Shown here piece after piece: positions 1 through 9,716 of a stretch of DNA of 47,420 nucleotides (within the stretch, counting starts at the first letter, position 1; each line of letters starts with the position of its first letter). Location of the stretch: positions 1 to 47,420 of IMG/VR virus record IMGVR_UViG_3300044960_000037, one strand, 5' to 3'. This DNA is from a virus. The notes beneath the pieces were generated by a model that worked only from the letters and a program-made list of their open reading frames with translations, was not told where the DNA came from and ran no database searches. The translations under genes were made by a program, and so were the position numbers.

Positions 1-2
1 AG

Positions 3-326
3 AGTAGAGCTAGGATGTCTGCTTTAGACTATCAAAAATTGCTACCTTTACACTTTTCTCACCGTAAAAACATACCTGAATTAGTCAGAATTACTTTAGA
101 TATTTTGCCAACAATAGACAAGAGTATTCGAGAACTCGAAGATAATAATATCTATATATTTCCAAAATTTACCAAATCATTAGCAGATCATGAATTTATA
201 GCTGAGTGGGATATTGAGATCATTCCAGATACACTATGTATTTATCGTGAAAAGTCAACTGGAGCTTACAATGCAGAGCTACCTTCTATCAGATTAATTA
301 TAAGTACAGATGATACAAAATCCTAA
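3..326 (+). CDS. Unrecognised phage protein, probably cut at its 5' end by the window edge
   Basis: The frame is open to the left edge, so the ATG at 15 may be internal. The bases just before it (codons for S-R-A-R) resemble the codons before the matching internal Met of the next gene, which suggests that only the C-terminal domain is visible. The visible residues align along their whole length with residues 155-251 of the next gene: both have a DILP...SIRELE stretch, then YIFP[KR]F, then WDI.IIPDT.CI and a final IRL segment. I do not recognise the family. The same kind of C-terminal block (an EL-containing helix, then a hydrophobic strand ending in IP.T) recurs in the reverse-strand genes at the right end of the window. 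Confidence 0.6.
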   Translation, partial: SRARMSALDYQKLLPLHFSHRKNIPELVRITLDILPTIDKSIRELEDNNIYIFPKFTKSLADHEFIAEWDIEIIPDTLCIYREKSTGAYNAELPSIRLIISTDDTKS

Positions 327-348
327 GATATAGCGGAGGTAACATAAT

Positions 349-1104
349 ATGACAGACAAGCTTTATAAAGACTTATTTGATCTATATCACCGTGATCTAA
401 AATTAATGAGTAGACTCATCTACGATTGGTCTGGTATCACTATACCTATAAAAGTTGCTGAATATAATAACATAGTAGCTACGATATCAGTATTTCCTCA
501 GTTAGTGAGTTATTTATGTGGTCACTTATTACAGACTCATAATGTTCATCATGATCCTGGTTATGTTAAAATACAATTAGAAGCTCCGCTTGGATATAAA
601 ACAGAGATATATGACATATATCGAGATGAACATAGTGAAAATCATAACATATCTTTCAATCTATCTCTTAGAAGGTCATCATTATCATTTTCAAAATATA
701 TAAATTCTAGAGAAACCATTGATTTAGACAGAATTATTACGTGGAAAATAGTGGATCGAAAATATATAGATCATAATAAATATAGAGCTGATAGTAAGAA
801 GCAAATGTCTACGGTAGATTATGAAAAGTTAATACCTCTATACTTTTCTGCTAATAAAGATATACCCGAATTAGTTAGTTCTGTCATAGACATATTACCT
901 ATATTAGACAATAGTATCCGAGAGCTAGAAAGTAGTGATGTTTATATATTCCCGAGATTTGTTAAATACGATCTTGATCATGTATTTCGAGCTGTTTGGG
1001 ATATTTTTATTATTCCAGATACAGTATGTATTGTCTATGACAACTTAGCTATGTCTCATGAGATACAATCACCTTATATCAGATTGTCTATATTTCCATA
1101 TTGA
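349..1104 (+). CDS. Unrecognised phage protein, paralogue of the upstream gene
   Basis: A 251-residue protein with a good ribosome binding site (GGAGG, bases 334-338, about ten bases before the ATG). It has two parts. The N-terminal part (about 1-150) has a helical start (LYKDLFDLYHRDLKLMSRLI) and then beta-rich sequence. The C-terminal part (155-251) is a close copy of the whole visible part of the upstream gene. There is no signal peptide, membrane segment or catalytic motif. The C-terminal pattern WDIFIIPDT..IVY...IRL.I also resembles the ends of the reverse-strand proteins at 44.7-47.4 kb. Function unknown; a multi-copy phage-specific accessory family is the best description. Confidence 0.75.
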   Translation: MTDKLYKDLFDLYHRDLKLMSRLIYDWSGITIPIKVAEYNNIVATISVFPQLVSYLCGHLLQTHNVHHDPGYVKIQLEAPLGYKTEIYDIYRDEHSENHNISFNLSLRRSSLSFSKYINSRETIDLDRIITWKIVDRKYIDHNKYRADSKKQMSTVDYEKLIPLYFSANKDIPELVSSVIDILPILDNSIRELESSDVYIFPRFVKYDLDHVFRAVWDIFIIPDTVCIVYDNLAMSHEIQSPYIRLSIFPY

Positions 1105-1165
1105 TAAGTTTATAGCTCAGTATAAGCTTTTAATGTTTATAGATAGCAGGGATCTGAGGAGGGCT

Positions 1166-2119
1166 ATGATACATATATTTATAGATCATCTCTATAAAGG
1201 ATATAAAGCGATTAATCTCGCTGTGGAAGATTGGTTGGGATTCTCTCCTATAACAGAATTAACTATTCAGGATGGATCATTAACTGTCCAATATAGCGGA
1301 TTAGACCGGTTATGTAAAGTTTTGGATATAATCCCTAGGACTCGAGATCGTGTTATAGATGAGTCAGGGAAAGTTTACATAAATGAACCATACCATCCAC
1401 CTGAAATCCTCATATATGATGACGATGATCATTTTTATCCGGATCAAAGGATATATACTTGTAGAGGGAATAAACATGTCTATCAGATTGATCTAGAATA
1501 TTTCCGTCAAGATTTCCGTAACGCCAAAGAACAGTCTATAAATTCCCTGAGGTGGACTCTTAGATTGAGTTTTTTAGAAGCTAAACCAAAGCCAGTAAAT
1601 AACTGGTCTGATCCGATTTTATCTATCTTGATGGATACTAGGAAATCTCATGGGATCGGTTCTACTGATACTGTTTCTGTTCATATGACACAAAAATCAG
1701 GTCAATTATATGATAAATCGCTTTTATATAATCAAGTAGACCCAAAGCTCAGACATACTATATTACAGACAATACATAATAAGATCCGTTCAGCTCAAAA
1801 TACAACTTCAGAATATCATACTTGGCTAAAAAATATAGAAGAATATACCAGTGAACTAAATATCCCAAATCTCTATAATAAGTTAGGAGCTATTAATGAA
1901 TCTCTACAAGTATCACAAGAGTGGGCATGGTGGATGGGTAGTTCTAAATCAGTTAAAGGTGACTATAAATCTATAAGGATCTATCGAGATAGAGACGTTC
2001 ATGGTTCTTGGTTTTTTGTTTTACCTACTGATAGTATCTGGCTTTATAGATCGTTATCTGAGATCACACAGTGTTATCTCCCATTAGCTGAATTGCAGCT
2101 TAGTTTCTCTAGATTATAA
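1166..2119 (+). CDS. Unrecognised phage protein
   Basis: A 317-residue protein. The frame is open from 1058, but the ATG at 1166 follows a strong GAGGAGG (1156-1162), whereas 1058 lies inside the upstream gene and has no such site; I therefore choose 1166. The protein starts MIHIFIDHLYKGYKAINLAVEDW, which resembles the helical start of the preceding protein (LYKDLFDLYHRDLKLMSRLIYDW). It ends with W.FFVLPTDSIWLYRS, weakly like the hydrophobic IP.T ends of its neighbours. It has no signal peptide or catalytic motif. It is probably a diverged member of the same paralogous group, although the middle 200 residues are unlike the others. Confidence 0.7.
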   Translation: MIHIFIDHLYKGYKAINLAVEDWLGFSPITELTIQDGSLTVQYSGLDRLCKVLDIIPRTRDRVIDESGKVYINEPYHPPEILIYDDDDHFYPDQRIYTCRGNKHVYQIDLEYFRQDFRNAKEQSINSLRWTLRLSFLEAKPKPVNNWSDPILSILMDTRKSHGIGSTDTVSVHMTQKSGQLYDKSLLYNQVDPKLRHTILQTIHNKIRSAQNTTSEYHTWLKNIEEYTSELNIPNLYNKLGAINESLQVSQEWAWWMGSSKSVKGDYKSIRIYRDRDVHGSWFFVLPTDSIWLYRSLSEITQCYLPLAELQLSFSRL

Positions 2120-2131
2120 AGGAGTATACAT

Positions 2132-3589
2132 ATGCACTGGTTAATCGCTTTAGTGGTCATGAGTCTCGGGCTTTTCTCTTTTGCCCAACCAAAGTCTTCG
2201 AAATCGCCTCTTCCACACTTTATTGAAGAATTAAAAATCAGTTGTCCAGGGCCAACTGATCCATTTAAGATGAGGCAAGAATTATATACTGCACTAATGC
2301 AAACTCGAGCTATGTGGCCCCCTGATGTTGTTGATAGCGATGGAAATGTCCTCTCTGGTTGGATTAGCACTCCTAACATCGTTGGATCAGGTATATGGAG
2401 TTCCGTCATAGTCCATAAAAAAGAAGTTAAAGTCTATCTTAGGGATTATAGAGAAAAAGATGGTAAATACATCTACTATGATGCTCGAGGCCCAAAAGAA
2501 CTAACAGAGAAACAATTTAAGGATCTAATTAATTATATTCAGAATTACCTCAGCGAATCTACTACTTTCTTATATAATAATCTTAAACATCTAATACCAA
2601 AAGATCAGAAAGTAGATCCTAATATACAGAAATCGATTTCAGTTGCTCCTGGTATATCCGTTACATTAGATCGTGTATTGTCTCAACCTAAAATCTATGG
2701 TCCAGAATCATTTGTACCTGATGAACTATATATTGGGCCTATATCCCCTTGGGGTATGGTCTATCTCGGGTTATATGGAGATTATAATCGAAGAGTATTC
2801 ATGCATCCAGAAGCCATGGTCTATGACTGTCTGCAAGGTAAACCGTTGGTGTTAAGTCATGAGTTAGTTCATGCACAACCCACACTACAATGGCTTCCGC
2901 TATCGACTTATATCGAAATAGAGATGCTCACAGAGCTTAATTCAGGATTGTGGGAAGCTCATTTTTGGGAGCTCTTACATCCGTATCTAGCTGTATTGAA
3001 TGATCTAATTTGGGCCACATTTGGGTATTCTTATATAGAAGCTGGTGGAACTATCGATTTCAGAAGTTCTAGTGCAGGACTTATCTGGATGAATCCAGAT
3101 CGCGTTGTCAAGCATCAGAAGATATGGGAGAAGATAGCGCCAGAACTACGGAAATGGGTAACTGAAGATCTGATGCCACAACTCTATGAAGATCCGCTTT
3201 ATGCTATGGCTATAAATATGAAATATTGCTGGGATTCTGCTTTTACAGCTATCTCTTTCTTGTCAAGATTTGAATTAGCCGGTATGGGTGGGTATGAACA
3301 GACTCAACATTGGTTGCAAGAGCGTGATCAGACTTTGGAAGAAGTCTGGCAGACTGCTTTGATAAAAACTGGAGATGAAGTAAAGACTAAAGAGATCGAA
3401 GAATTCTCTAAATTTTTCCCTGGTAGGTCGTTTTGTCCTCAGCCATTCTCTTTCATGTTGTTACAAGATCCACGCATCAAAGCATTAAAACGCTCGATTC
3501 AAGAAGATTATAAACAATATGGAAGAACTTATATCATTACAAAAATGATGCGTGGTGGTTATCGTTTCTCTCTGAATCTTAGAAGGTAA
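2132..3589 (+). CDS. Secreted HExxH zinc metalloprotease
   Basis: A 485-residue protein starting twelve bases after the previous stop, with an AAAGGAG site. Residues 1-18 (MHWLIALVVMSLGLFSFA) form a Sec signal peptide with a likely cut after FA. The zinc-protease motif HELVH lies at residues 243-247 (LSHELVHAQP), and the Glu-rich helix after it (EIEMLTELNSGLWEAHFWE) could give the third zinc ligand. The family is not one I can name. The product should be exported to the periplasm or cell surface. It is followed by a lipoprotein gene and then the terminase, an unusual site for an exported protease in a T4-type genome. It could act in entry, in lysis or in altering the host surface; the sequence does not decide. 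Confidence 0.75.
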   Translation: MHWLIALVVMSLGLFSFAQPKSSKSPLPHFIEELKISCPGPTDPFKMRQELYTALMQTRAMWPPDVVDSDGNVLSGWISTPNIVGSGIWSSVIVHKKEVKVYLRDYREKDGKYIYYDARGPKELTEKQFKDLINYIQNYLSESTTFLYNNLKHLIPKDQKVDPNIQKSISVAPGISVTLDRVLSQPKIYGPESFVPDELYIGPISPWGMVYLGLYGDYNRRVFMHPEAMVYDCLQGKPLVLSHELVHAQPTLQWLPLSTYIEIEMLTELNSGLWEAHFWELLHPYLAVLNDLIWATFGYSYIEAGGTIDFRSSSAGLIWMNPDRVVKHQKIWEKIAPELRKWVTEDLMPQLYEDPLYAMAINMKYCWDSAFTAISFLSRFELAGMGGYEQTQHWLQERDQTLEEVWQTALIKTGDEVKTKEIEEFSKFFPGRSFCPQPFSFMLLQDPRIKALKRSIQEDYKQYGRTYIITKMMRGGYRFSLNLRR

Positions 3590-3633
3590 AAAATTTATCG
3601 TCTGATCTAGCTTTTCACTCTGGAGGAGCGAAT

Positions 3634-4980
3634 ATGTGGAAATATATCATCTTGGTTCTAGGACTCCTTTTATCTGCTTGTGCTATAACAACTCCACAAG
3701 CTTATTATGAAAATCTTCCTAAAGAATGGACTCATCAACAAAAGATCACTGCTTTCTTTTATAGTTTACAGAAAGAAACTACTTTAGTTACACCAACTGG
3801 CCGAAATCTTCGGAGGGATCTAGTACCAATCAATGAAGCGCTTTATATGGCTGAACGTATTCGTGCTGATATTGATTGGTTAATAAATGATGAAACTGAA
3901 GAGTATATCAAATATCTACTCTGGACTAAGTCTCAACACTCCATTAAAGAATCTAAGGGTGTCTGGGATTACTTAGCTAAATGTTTTAAAGCTTACCAGA
4001 TCCAAGGAGACCTTGCTCAGAAATTAGGCATAAAATTAGAAGATCCGCTCTTGAGAACTAAAAATTATCAACAGAATCTTATCATAGCTTGTCCTCAACT
4101 TGGTAATCGATTAAAACTGTTAGATCCCCGTGTGGAAGAAGCTATTAAGTCAGGAAGGTTGTTGCCAAGTCAGATTATTAAGCTCGATTTAGCAGATCCT
4201 TTGGGTACAGTCACATTGGAAGCTACTACCTATTTAATCGAACCAGATTCATCTCAGACTCCAGAAGAAGCATTAAAGAAGTTTTATGCTCCTGGCATCT
4301 ATGCTGAGATAAAACGAGAAGGAGAATCATCTCCCATTGTCAGGTTATATCGTTCTCCAGATTCCGATCGATTAAATCTCATAGTAATCGATCAAGATAT
4401 TCCAGAGCAATTTGGTTACGGTTTGCCAGATAAATTAGATAATGTCAGTGTGGCAAATGCGTTGGAATATATTGCTAGAGAAGCTCAGAATCTGATACCA
4501 AGAGAATTCCAAACAGTTAATATTGTTCGGAAAAAGACAGTTCCACAAGTGGAAGAAGTCTATATCGTCAGAAATCAAGGCGAAGTGTTCCAATCTTGGG
4601 AAGAAGGAGAATTTACAATTCCAATCGATTATCAGACCAAAGATTTTATAGCAGATGTAAAGTTGAAACGTACTAATCAAGAAAGAACAGATGGACTGAA
4701 AGAAGTGGAATTCTTTACTGCTAATTATTACGATGCAAAGGTAATCGAATATTATGAACCGCTTCCTAATTACAGATTAATCAAAGATTTTGCGACTATA
4801 GGTCAAAATATTGAACTTCAATTGAAAGGTAAGCCTAATGTCTCTGCTCCACCAGAAGCGCTTGGTAAATTGGTGTATGTCATGTATTTAGAAGGAAATA
4901 ATAAAGGTTGGATTTTGTGGGACTCTGATGGAGATGGCAAATTTGATAAGAAACGGTCTATAGTGTGGCAGAATCAATAA
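3634..4980 (+). CDS. Lipoprotein of unknown function with a calcium-loop-like end
   Basis: A 448-residue protein with a strong GGAGG site nine bases before the ATG. The N-terminus MWKYIILVLGLLLSAC is a type II signal peptide with lipobox LSAC, so Cys16 should be acylated and the protein anchored to a membrane. The body is soluble and mixed alpha/beta. The last 20 residues contain DSDGDGKFDKK, an EF-hand or dockerin-like Asp/Gly calcium loop. The closest neighbour is the secreted metalloprotease 44 bases upstream, and the two probably belong to one exported unit. Possible roles are superinfection exclusion or envelope remodelling, but no family was recognised. Confidence 0.75.
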   Translation: MWKYIILVLGLLLSACAITTPQAYYENLPKEWTHQQKITAFFYSLQKETTLVTPTGRNLRRDLVPINEALYMAERIRADIDWLINDETEEYIKYLLWTKSQHSIKESKGVWDYLAKCFKAYQIQGDLAQKLGIKLEDPLLRTKNYQQNLIIACPQLGNRLKLLDPRVEEAIKSGRLLPSQIIKLDLADPLGTVTLEATTYLIEPDSSQTPEEALKKFYAPGIYAEIKREGESSPIVRLYRSPDSDRLNLIVIDQDIPEQFGYGLPDKLDNVSVANALEYIAREAQNLIPREFQTVNIVRKKTVPQVEEVYIVRNQGEVFQSWEEGEFTIPIDYQTKDFIADVKLKRTNQERTDGLKEVEFFTANYYDAKVIEYYEPLPNYRLIKDFATIGQNIELQLKGKPNVSAPPEALGKLVYVMYLEGNNKGWILWDSDGDGKFDKKRSIVWQNQ

Positions 4981-4986
4981 TGGGTT

Positions 4987-6840
4987 ATGAGTGACTTTAG
5001 ATCTCAACTATTTGCATTGTCTCCTAAAGAAGCTAAAGAACTTCTTGCTCAAATGTTGGGTTATCGTGAAGTACCCCCGACTATAGATGAATTTATTGAA
5101 AGCGATTATTGGTTGGGGGGTGTGTTGGAGAATGGATCAGCCGTCTATCCATACTGGAGGAGAGCGCTGAATCAGGTGTTTCCCAATCCCTTTACGTCTC
5201 CTTATATTGAGGTGATTGCTACTGGAGCTATCGGGATCGGAAAAACTACTCTAGCCAAGATTGGAGCTTCTTATGATTTGGCTAAATTATTATTATTAGA
5301 AAACCCACAACAGACTTATCGCTTATTAAAAACGACCGCTATAGAATATCTCATCGTCAATGCTACGTTGAATCTCGCTAAATCTGTCATCTACGATGAA
5401 CTATTATCTTGGTACAGCCTTTCTCCATTCTTTGCGAGTATGGTCAGTAGATCTGACGGGAAAACGCTATTCCCAAATAAGATAAATCTATCTCAAGGTT
5501 CTCGAGCCTCTCATGCACTTGGTCGAGCTATATTTGGAGCTATATTAGATGAGTTGAATTTCCAGGATAAAGTTGCCAATCAAGCGATTGAGAATTATAC
5601 TAATATTTTAAGACGGATGCAGTCTCGGTTTGGAACTGGTGGAAAGTTACCAGGACACTTGTGGTTACTGTCTTCTAAACGGAGAGATACTGACCCGCTC
5701 CAAGTACATATAGAGAATTCTCGCGTAAATCCTTATACACTTATCTTTGATGCAGCGATCTGGGAAGTAAAACGTGAATCGCTTAATCTCTCTGGTAAAC
5801 ATATTCTAGTCTATGCTGGAGATCCAAGAAGAGATCCATTTGTCATCGGAGAAGAGCAGCAATATAAGAAAGAGTTTCATGCTAACTTAGATGAAGCTAG
5901 GATTGTAAAAGTACCTATAGAATTCCGGAGAGAATTTGAAATGAATCTGACCGAAGCGCTCCGAGATCTCGCGGGAGTCTCTGTACAAGGAGCTTGGCAA
6001 TTTTTCGGTTCTGTAGAAGCACTGGAAAGGGCCATGACTATGGTAAATCCAGTGGCAAAGGAAGTTATACAATTAGACTTCTATAATAGTTCAGATCAGA
6101 TAATCCGCTATTTCCAAGATCACATGTCTCGGTTGACTCAACCGCTATCTCCCAAATCTCCTAGATTTATTCATATAGACTTAGCTCTGTCTAAAGATAA
6201 AGTCGGTATAGCTTCTACTTTCTTATTCGGTTGGCAAGAAGTAGTCCGACATGATCCAGTTAGTGGTAAATCGATTACAAGAAAAGAACCAGTGACTGCA
6301 ACTGATTTTGTGATATGGATCCAAGCTGCTAGCGGTCAGGAAATACCACTATTTAAAATAAAAGAATTTATTTTAGATCTGAGTCGGCTAAAGTATCCTA
6401 TTCAACTCATTTCTACTGATGGATTTCAGTCTGCACTTTTAAGACAGGAATTACATCTGATGGGATTTCCGACTGAATTGATCTCAGTAGATCGAACACA
6501 AGATCCATATCTATACCTGAAAACAGCTATCTTAGAATCTCGTCATATATTGCCGAAGTCTGAACTGTTGAAACGAGAATTATTACAATTGATAGATGAC
6601 GGATCTAAAATTGATCACCCTGCACATGGTTCTAAAGATGGTACAGATGCTGTAGCTGGATCACTTTGGGCAGCTATTCAATCGCTATCTACAGGTTCTC
6701 ACCTCTGGAGTGATCTAGCTTCTAAACCAGAGTCTTATTGGGATACGTTGAAATGGATTCCAGAAGTACAAGAAAACGTATTAGGTGATATTCCACTTTT
6801 AGTCCCTGAGTCACTGTCACTGGAAGATGATAGTTTTTGA
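4987..6840 (+). CDS. Large terminase subunit (gp17-like packaging ATPase/nuclease)
   Basis: A 617-residue protein that pumps DNA into the prohead and cuts the concatemer. The ATPase half has a Walker A motif GAIGIGKTT at residues 80-88 and a Walker B motif ending in Asp188-Glu189 (AILDELNF), followed by LWLLSSKR, which fits the coupling motif. The nuclease half is RNase H-like, with acidic residues Asp398 (IHIDLA), Asp478 (STDGF) and Asp554 (KDGTDAVAG). The length is typical of T4-type large terminases. It starts six bases after the lipoprotein stop with only a weak ribosome binding site. The portal and prohead protease lie directly downstream. No small terminase was recognised in the window. 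Confidence 0.95.
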   Translation: MSDFRSQLFALSPKEAKELLAQMLGYREVPPTIDEFIESDYWLGGVLENGSAVYPYWRRALNQVFPNPFTSPYIEVIATGAIGIGKTTLAKIGASYDLAKLLLLENPQQTYRLLKTTAIEYLIVNATLNLAKSVIYDELLSWYSLSPFFASMVSRSDGKTLFPNKINLSQGSRASHALGRAIFGAILDELNFQDKVANQAIENYTNILRRMQSRFGTGGKLPGHLWLLSSKRRDTDPLQVHIENSRVNPYTLIFDAAIWEVKRESLNLSGKHILVYAGDPRRDPFVIGEEQQYKKEFHANLDEARIVKVPIEFRREFEMNLTEALRDLAGVSVQGAWQFFGSVEALERAMTMVNPVAKEVIQLDFYNSSDQIIRYFQDHMSRLTQPLSPKSPRFIHIDLALSKDKVGIASTFLFGWQEVVRHDPVSGKSITRKEPVTATDFVIWIQAASGQEIPLFKIKEFILDLSRLKYPIQLISTDGFQSALLRQELHLMGFPTELISVDRTQDPYLYLKTAILESRHILPKSELLKRELLQLIDDGSKIDHPAHGSKDGTDAVAGSLWAAIQSLSTGSHLWSDLASKPESYWDTLKWIPEVQENVLGDIPLLVPESLSLEDDSF

Positions 6841-6848
6841 TATAGTTT
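6841..6848 (+). promoter_or_regulatory. TATAGTTT start-associated element
   Basis: TATAGTTT directly follows the terminase stop, with its TAG 21 bases before the next ATG (6864). The same word or a close variant stands at similar distances before at least ten other genes, including one on the reverse strand. It could be the -10 element of a phage late promoter or a leader signal. Confidence 0.5.
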
Positions 6849-6863
6849 ACCGGAAGGAATAAT

Positions 6864-8105
6864 ATGAGTAAAATTTTATTGATTGACAATTTCGACGTAC
6901 CTTATCTACAGTTAACTAAATCTCAATCCAGCTCGAAGTCTGAACCAGTAGATGTATTGGATCGAGAGAAGATTTTAGAGTCAGTTGTAAAGAAATCCAG
7001 AGAAGGATTGAACAGAGTCTTAGCTGTATTAGAAGGGCCATATTTTGTTCCAGATGGATACAGCCAGAATAAGCGATTTTATCCTCGAAAACTATGGGAG
7101 AAAGTTGTCTCAGAAGTCCGAGATGATCTAAAACTCCGAGGGAGGTTAGGGACTTTAGAACATCCCAAATCAGAAGGAGAAGATCACCCCAAACATGTTT
7201 CACATATCTTGAAAGATCTCTGGATCAAAGGCAATGTGGGGTATGGTAAATCTTATATCTTGAATACCCCAATGGGTTCTCTCGTACACACGCTGGCAAC
7301 AGCCACTGACGAAGAGGGAGTCTCACTAATTAAATTGTTTGTATCATCTCGTGCATATGGTAATTTCATAGGTAAAGACGAACATGGAAATGACATCGTA
7401 GATCCTGATAATTATTTATTCCAGACTTTCGACATCGTATTTGATCCTGGATTTGTCGAAGCTGCTCCCGGATTTAAGCCTGTAGTAGAATCGCTTATTC
7501 AAGAGATCTTGGAGAGTCAATTAGATCAGCGGAGCTTTTCTTTAGCAGCCACTACACCTTATAAATCTGATGAAATAAGGAAACCTGTTAAAGAAGAAGA
7601 AGAAGCACCTATGATGGAGTCTGAGAGCTCACTGACGGAGTTAGTAAAAGAAGCTGCATCTACGCTAAGTAGACTGAACTCTTCTGTGGAGCTGGAGCCA
7701 GGTATCGAGGCTCCGGTACAACGTAATGATCTAGAATTAAAAAAGCTACAGGAAGATTACCAAAACCTATACGAAGAGAATCAGAAGCTAAAGAATGCAT
7801 TGTCTACACTAAAGAATCAATATCAACAATCGATTTTGGAGCTCTATAGCTACCGTTATGAACTCCCTATCAATGAAGTAAAGCGATTATTAGAAAAGTT
7901 CAAAACAATAGAGCTATTGAAAACTTTCTTGGAAGAATCTAAACGTTATAGCGATACACCCAAATCTAGGACTAAAACTGTACAACTAGGAGAAGATGCT
8001 CGCATAGAAGTTGAAACTAGTCGTGTCTCGGAATCTGATGGAAGTCATGACTGGTCTTATCAAACTATGGAAGAAATTCTCAAGAGATTTGGAGGGAATA
8101 AATAA
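6864..8105 (+). CDS. Prohead core protease with scaffold-like C-terminus (gp21-like)
   Basis: A 413-residue protein with a GGAAGGA site. Residues about 45-215 carry features of the T4 gp21 type of prohead protease: EGPYFVPDGYSQNKRFYP, RGRLGTLEHP (a candidate catalytic His in the EHP motif), VSHILKDLWIKGN and LFVSSRAYGNF (candidate catalytic Ser). About 235-360 is charged and strongly coiled-coil, with Glu/Leu/Lys heptads, which looks like an internal scaffold fused to the protease. The enzyme should cut the scaffold and capsid proteins during head maturation. Its place between terminase and portal fits. The protease call rests on motif similarity. Confidence 0.85.
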   Translation: MSKILLIDNFDVPYLQLTKSQSSSKSEPVDVLDREKILESVVKKSREGLNRVLAVLEGPYFVPDGYSQNKRFYPRKLWEKVVSEVRDDLKLRGRLGTLEHPKSEGEDHPKHVSHILKDLWIKGNVGYGKSYILNTPMGSLVHTLATATDEEGVSLIKLFVSSRAYGNFIGKDEHGNDIVDPDNYLFQTFDIVFDPGFVEAAPGFKPVVESLIQEILESQLDQRSFSLAATTPYKSDEIRKPVKEEEEAPMMESESSLTELVKEAASTLSRLNSSVELEPGIEAPVQRNDLELKKLQEDYQNLYEENQKLKNALSTLKNQYQQSILELYSYRYELPINEVKRLLEKFKTIELLKTFLEESKRYSDTPKSRTKTVQLGEDARIEVETSRVSESDGSHDWSYQTMEEILKRFGGNK

Positions 8106-9700
8106 TGGATCCTAGTACGCTTTTAGGTTCTAAAAGGATATCTAATCAACAGTTTGATCGTTTGATCCGGAAAAAGCTAGGTCTTCCGATGGAAAATTCG
8201 AAAACTACATTTCTACCTATAAATTATAACGCTACTTCTAGCAATTCAGAACAACAGATAAATCAAGCGCTTTCTCAAGCTGTCCAACCTCATATCCGGT
8301 CTAAACAAGACCTAGCTAATTTTTTCCGGTTATTGGAGAATCATTACCTTACTCGGATCATGCGTATCAGTTTAACTCATGACTTCTTTTATAGATCTGT
8401 AGACTACAGCCGATTACCTCTAGATGTACCGATAATGATCTCTGGTTCAAAAACTACTGTCAATAAAGCGATTAAGTATCTGAAAGACATGGATTATTCT
8501 AAGATAATCCGTGAGATATTAGATCAAGTTTATTATCTTGGAGAGTATTTAACTTTCGTAGATGCTAAAAATAGACAATTAGACGATCTTTTTGATCAAG
8601 AACGCTGGCGTGCTGTCTATCTACGAGGTAAACTCCAGAAAATCATAGTCCAATCAGATGATCCGCTCCCTGAAGATGCCATCCAGCGAGCAGTAATTCT
8701 CAGGATCCGACACCTTCCTTTCCGAACTAATATCCGAGATGTCTCAGAGATAAATTATACGGTTTATACAGGAATGCCTATTATAGGCTCTGAGATATTA
8801 AATCTTATAAATACTATCCGGATGTTAGAATCGCTTATGCCTGTATCACAGATTCTCTCTGTACAATCTTCTCAATTGATCTATCTCAGAGTTCCACCTG
8901 GAAATACTTCAGTAGAAGAGGCCTTCAAATTAGCGAGGCAATATGAATATTTCCTCAATGCTCCTCTAAACAGCTTAACTTCTCAAGATCCAAATGAAAT
9001 TATCTTTAATGCCGCTCGATATAAAGTCACTCCGCTCTTTGGAGATAAAGGAAATATAGAGCCCCGTTCATTAGATCGTCCCAATCCAGTGGATATTCAA
9101 TCGCTTACATATTTCAAACAAGCACTCTCCGATGCTATCCCGATGCCAGGAGTCTACCTTGGCATACAAGATCAGATACAAGATCGAACTAAATCGATCC
9201 AGTATGCTCAATTGATAGAAAGTATCCGGAAAGCGGTATCTGATTTCACTCACGATATATTGATTTTAACTTTCCCTGAGATCATAAAAGATCCAGAATT
9301 CTCAGTGGATCCTGTTCGAGTGATCGGGATGCAGGAAGCTCAGTTAGCAGATCATCTAGATCTATCTGCATCAGTTTTGAGCACTATGAGTCAAGTCTTA
9401 GGAAACTATTCCGAACTTACAAATAGCATGGGGAACTATCTAGATATAGATCTCTTGAGAGAAGTATTCAATACTGCCTTTTATCCTTTGACTGCTAACC
9501 GTGATCTCCTCTTGGCTGAACCTAGCCCAGATCCAAAATCGTCAAATATGAACTTTAATACTATGAGAGGTATGCAGTCCAGTGATCTGACCACTGATGA
9601 ACCAGAATCAGCGCTAGATGATACAGAGTTAAATACGGAGCAGGAGTCAGAAGATGAGGTCACTAATCTAGGTTTAGGAAATATGACATTTAATATTTAG
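8105..9700 (+). CDS. Portal protein (gp20-like)
   Basis: A 531-residue protein whose ATG overlaps the previous stop by one base (TAATG). It should form the dodecameric ring at the head vertex where the terminase docks and the neck later binds. Its length suits a T4-type portal, and it contains typical portal stretches: an early helix after an SGSKTTVNKAIKYL segment, and LTYFKQALSDAIPMPGVYLG followed by a long helix near residues 340-400. The C-terminal 60 residues are acidic and probably disordered. The order protease, portal, acidic core protein, capsid protein matches the T4 head gene order. Confidence 0.9.
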   Translation: MDPSTLLGSKRISNQQFDRLIRKKLGLPMENSKTTFLPINYNATSSNSEQQINQALSQAVQPHIRSKQDLANFFRLLENHYLTRIMRISLTHDFFYRSVDYSRLPLDVPIMISGSKTTVNKAIKYLKDMDYSKIIREILDQVYYLGEYLTFVDAKNRQLDDLFDQERWRAVYLRGKLQKIIVQSDDPLPEDAIQRAVILRIRHLPFRTNIRDVSEINYTVYTGMPIIGSEILNLINTIRMLESLMPVSQILSVQSSQLIYLRVPPGNTSVEEAFKLARQYEYFLNAPLNSLTSQDPNEIIFNAARYKVTPLFGDKGNIEPRSLDRPNPVDIQSLTYFKQALSDAIPMPGVYLGIQDQIQDRTKSIQYAQLIESIRKAVSDFTHDILILTFPEIIKDPEFSVDPVRVIGMQEAQLADHLDLSASVLSTMSQVLGNYSELTNSMGNYLDIDLLREVFNTAFYPLTANRDLLLAEPSPDPKSSNMNFNTMRGMQSSDLTTDEPESALDDTELNTEQESEDEVTNLGLGNMTFNI

Positions 9701-9708
9701 TTTATAGG
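9697..9708 (+). promoter_or_regulatory. TTAGTTTATAGG start-associated element
   Basis: This 12-base word includes the portal stop codon; its TAG lies 19 bases before the ATG at 9717. An identical 12-mer stands before the gene at 39239, and close variants stand before the genes at 10643, 15418 and 31182. Confidence 0.45.
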
Positions 9709-9716
9709 GATACATC

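Noticed and set aside
1058-1165. Upstream start for the third gene
   Set aside because: It lies inside the previous gene without a ribosome binding site, whereas the in-frame ATG at 1166 has GAGGAGG at the right distance.
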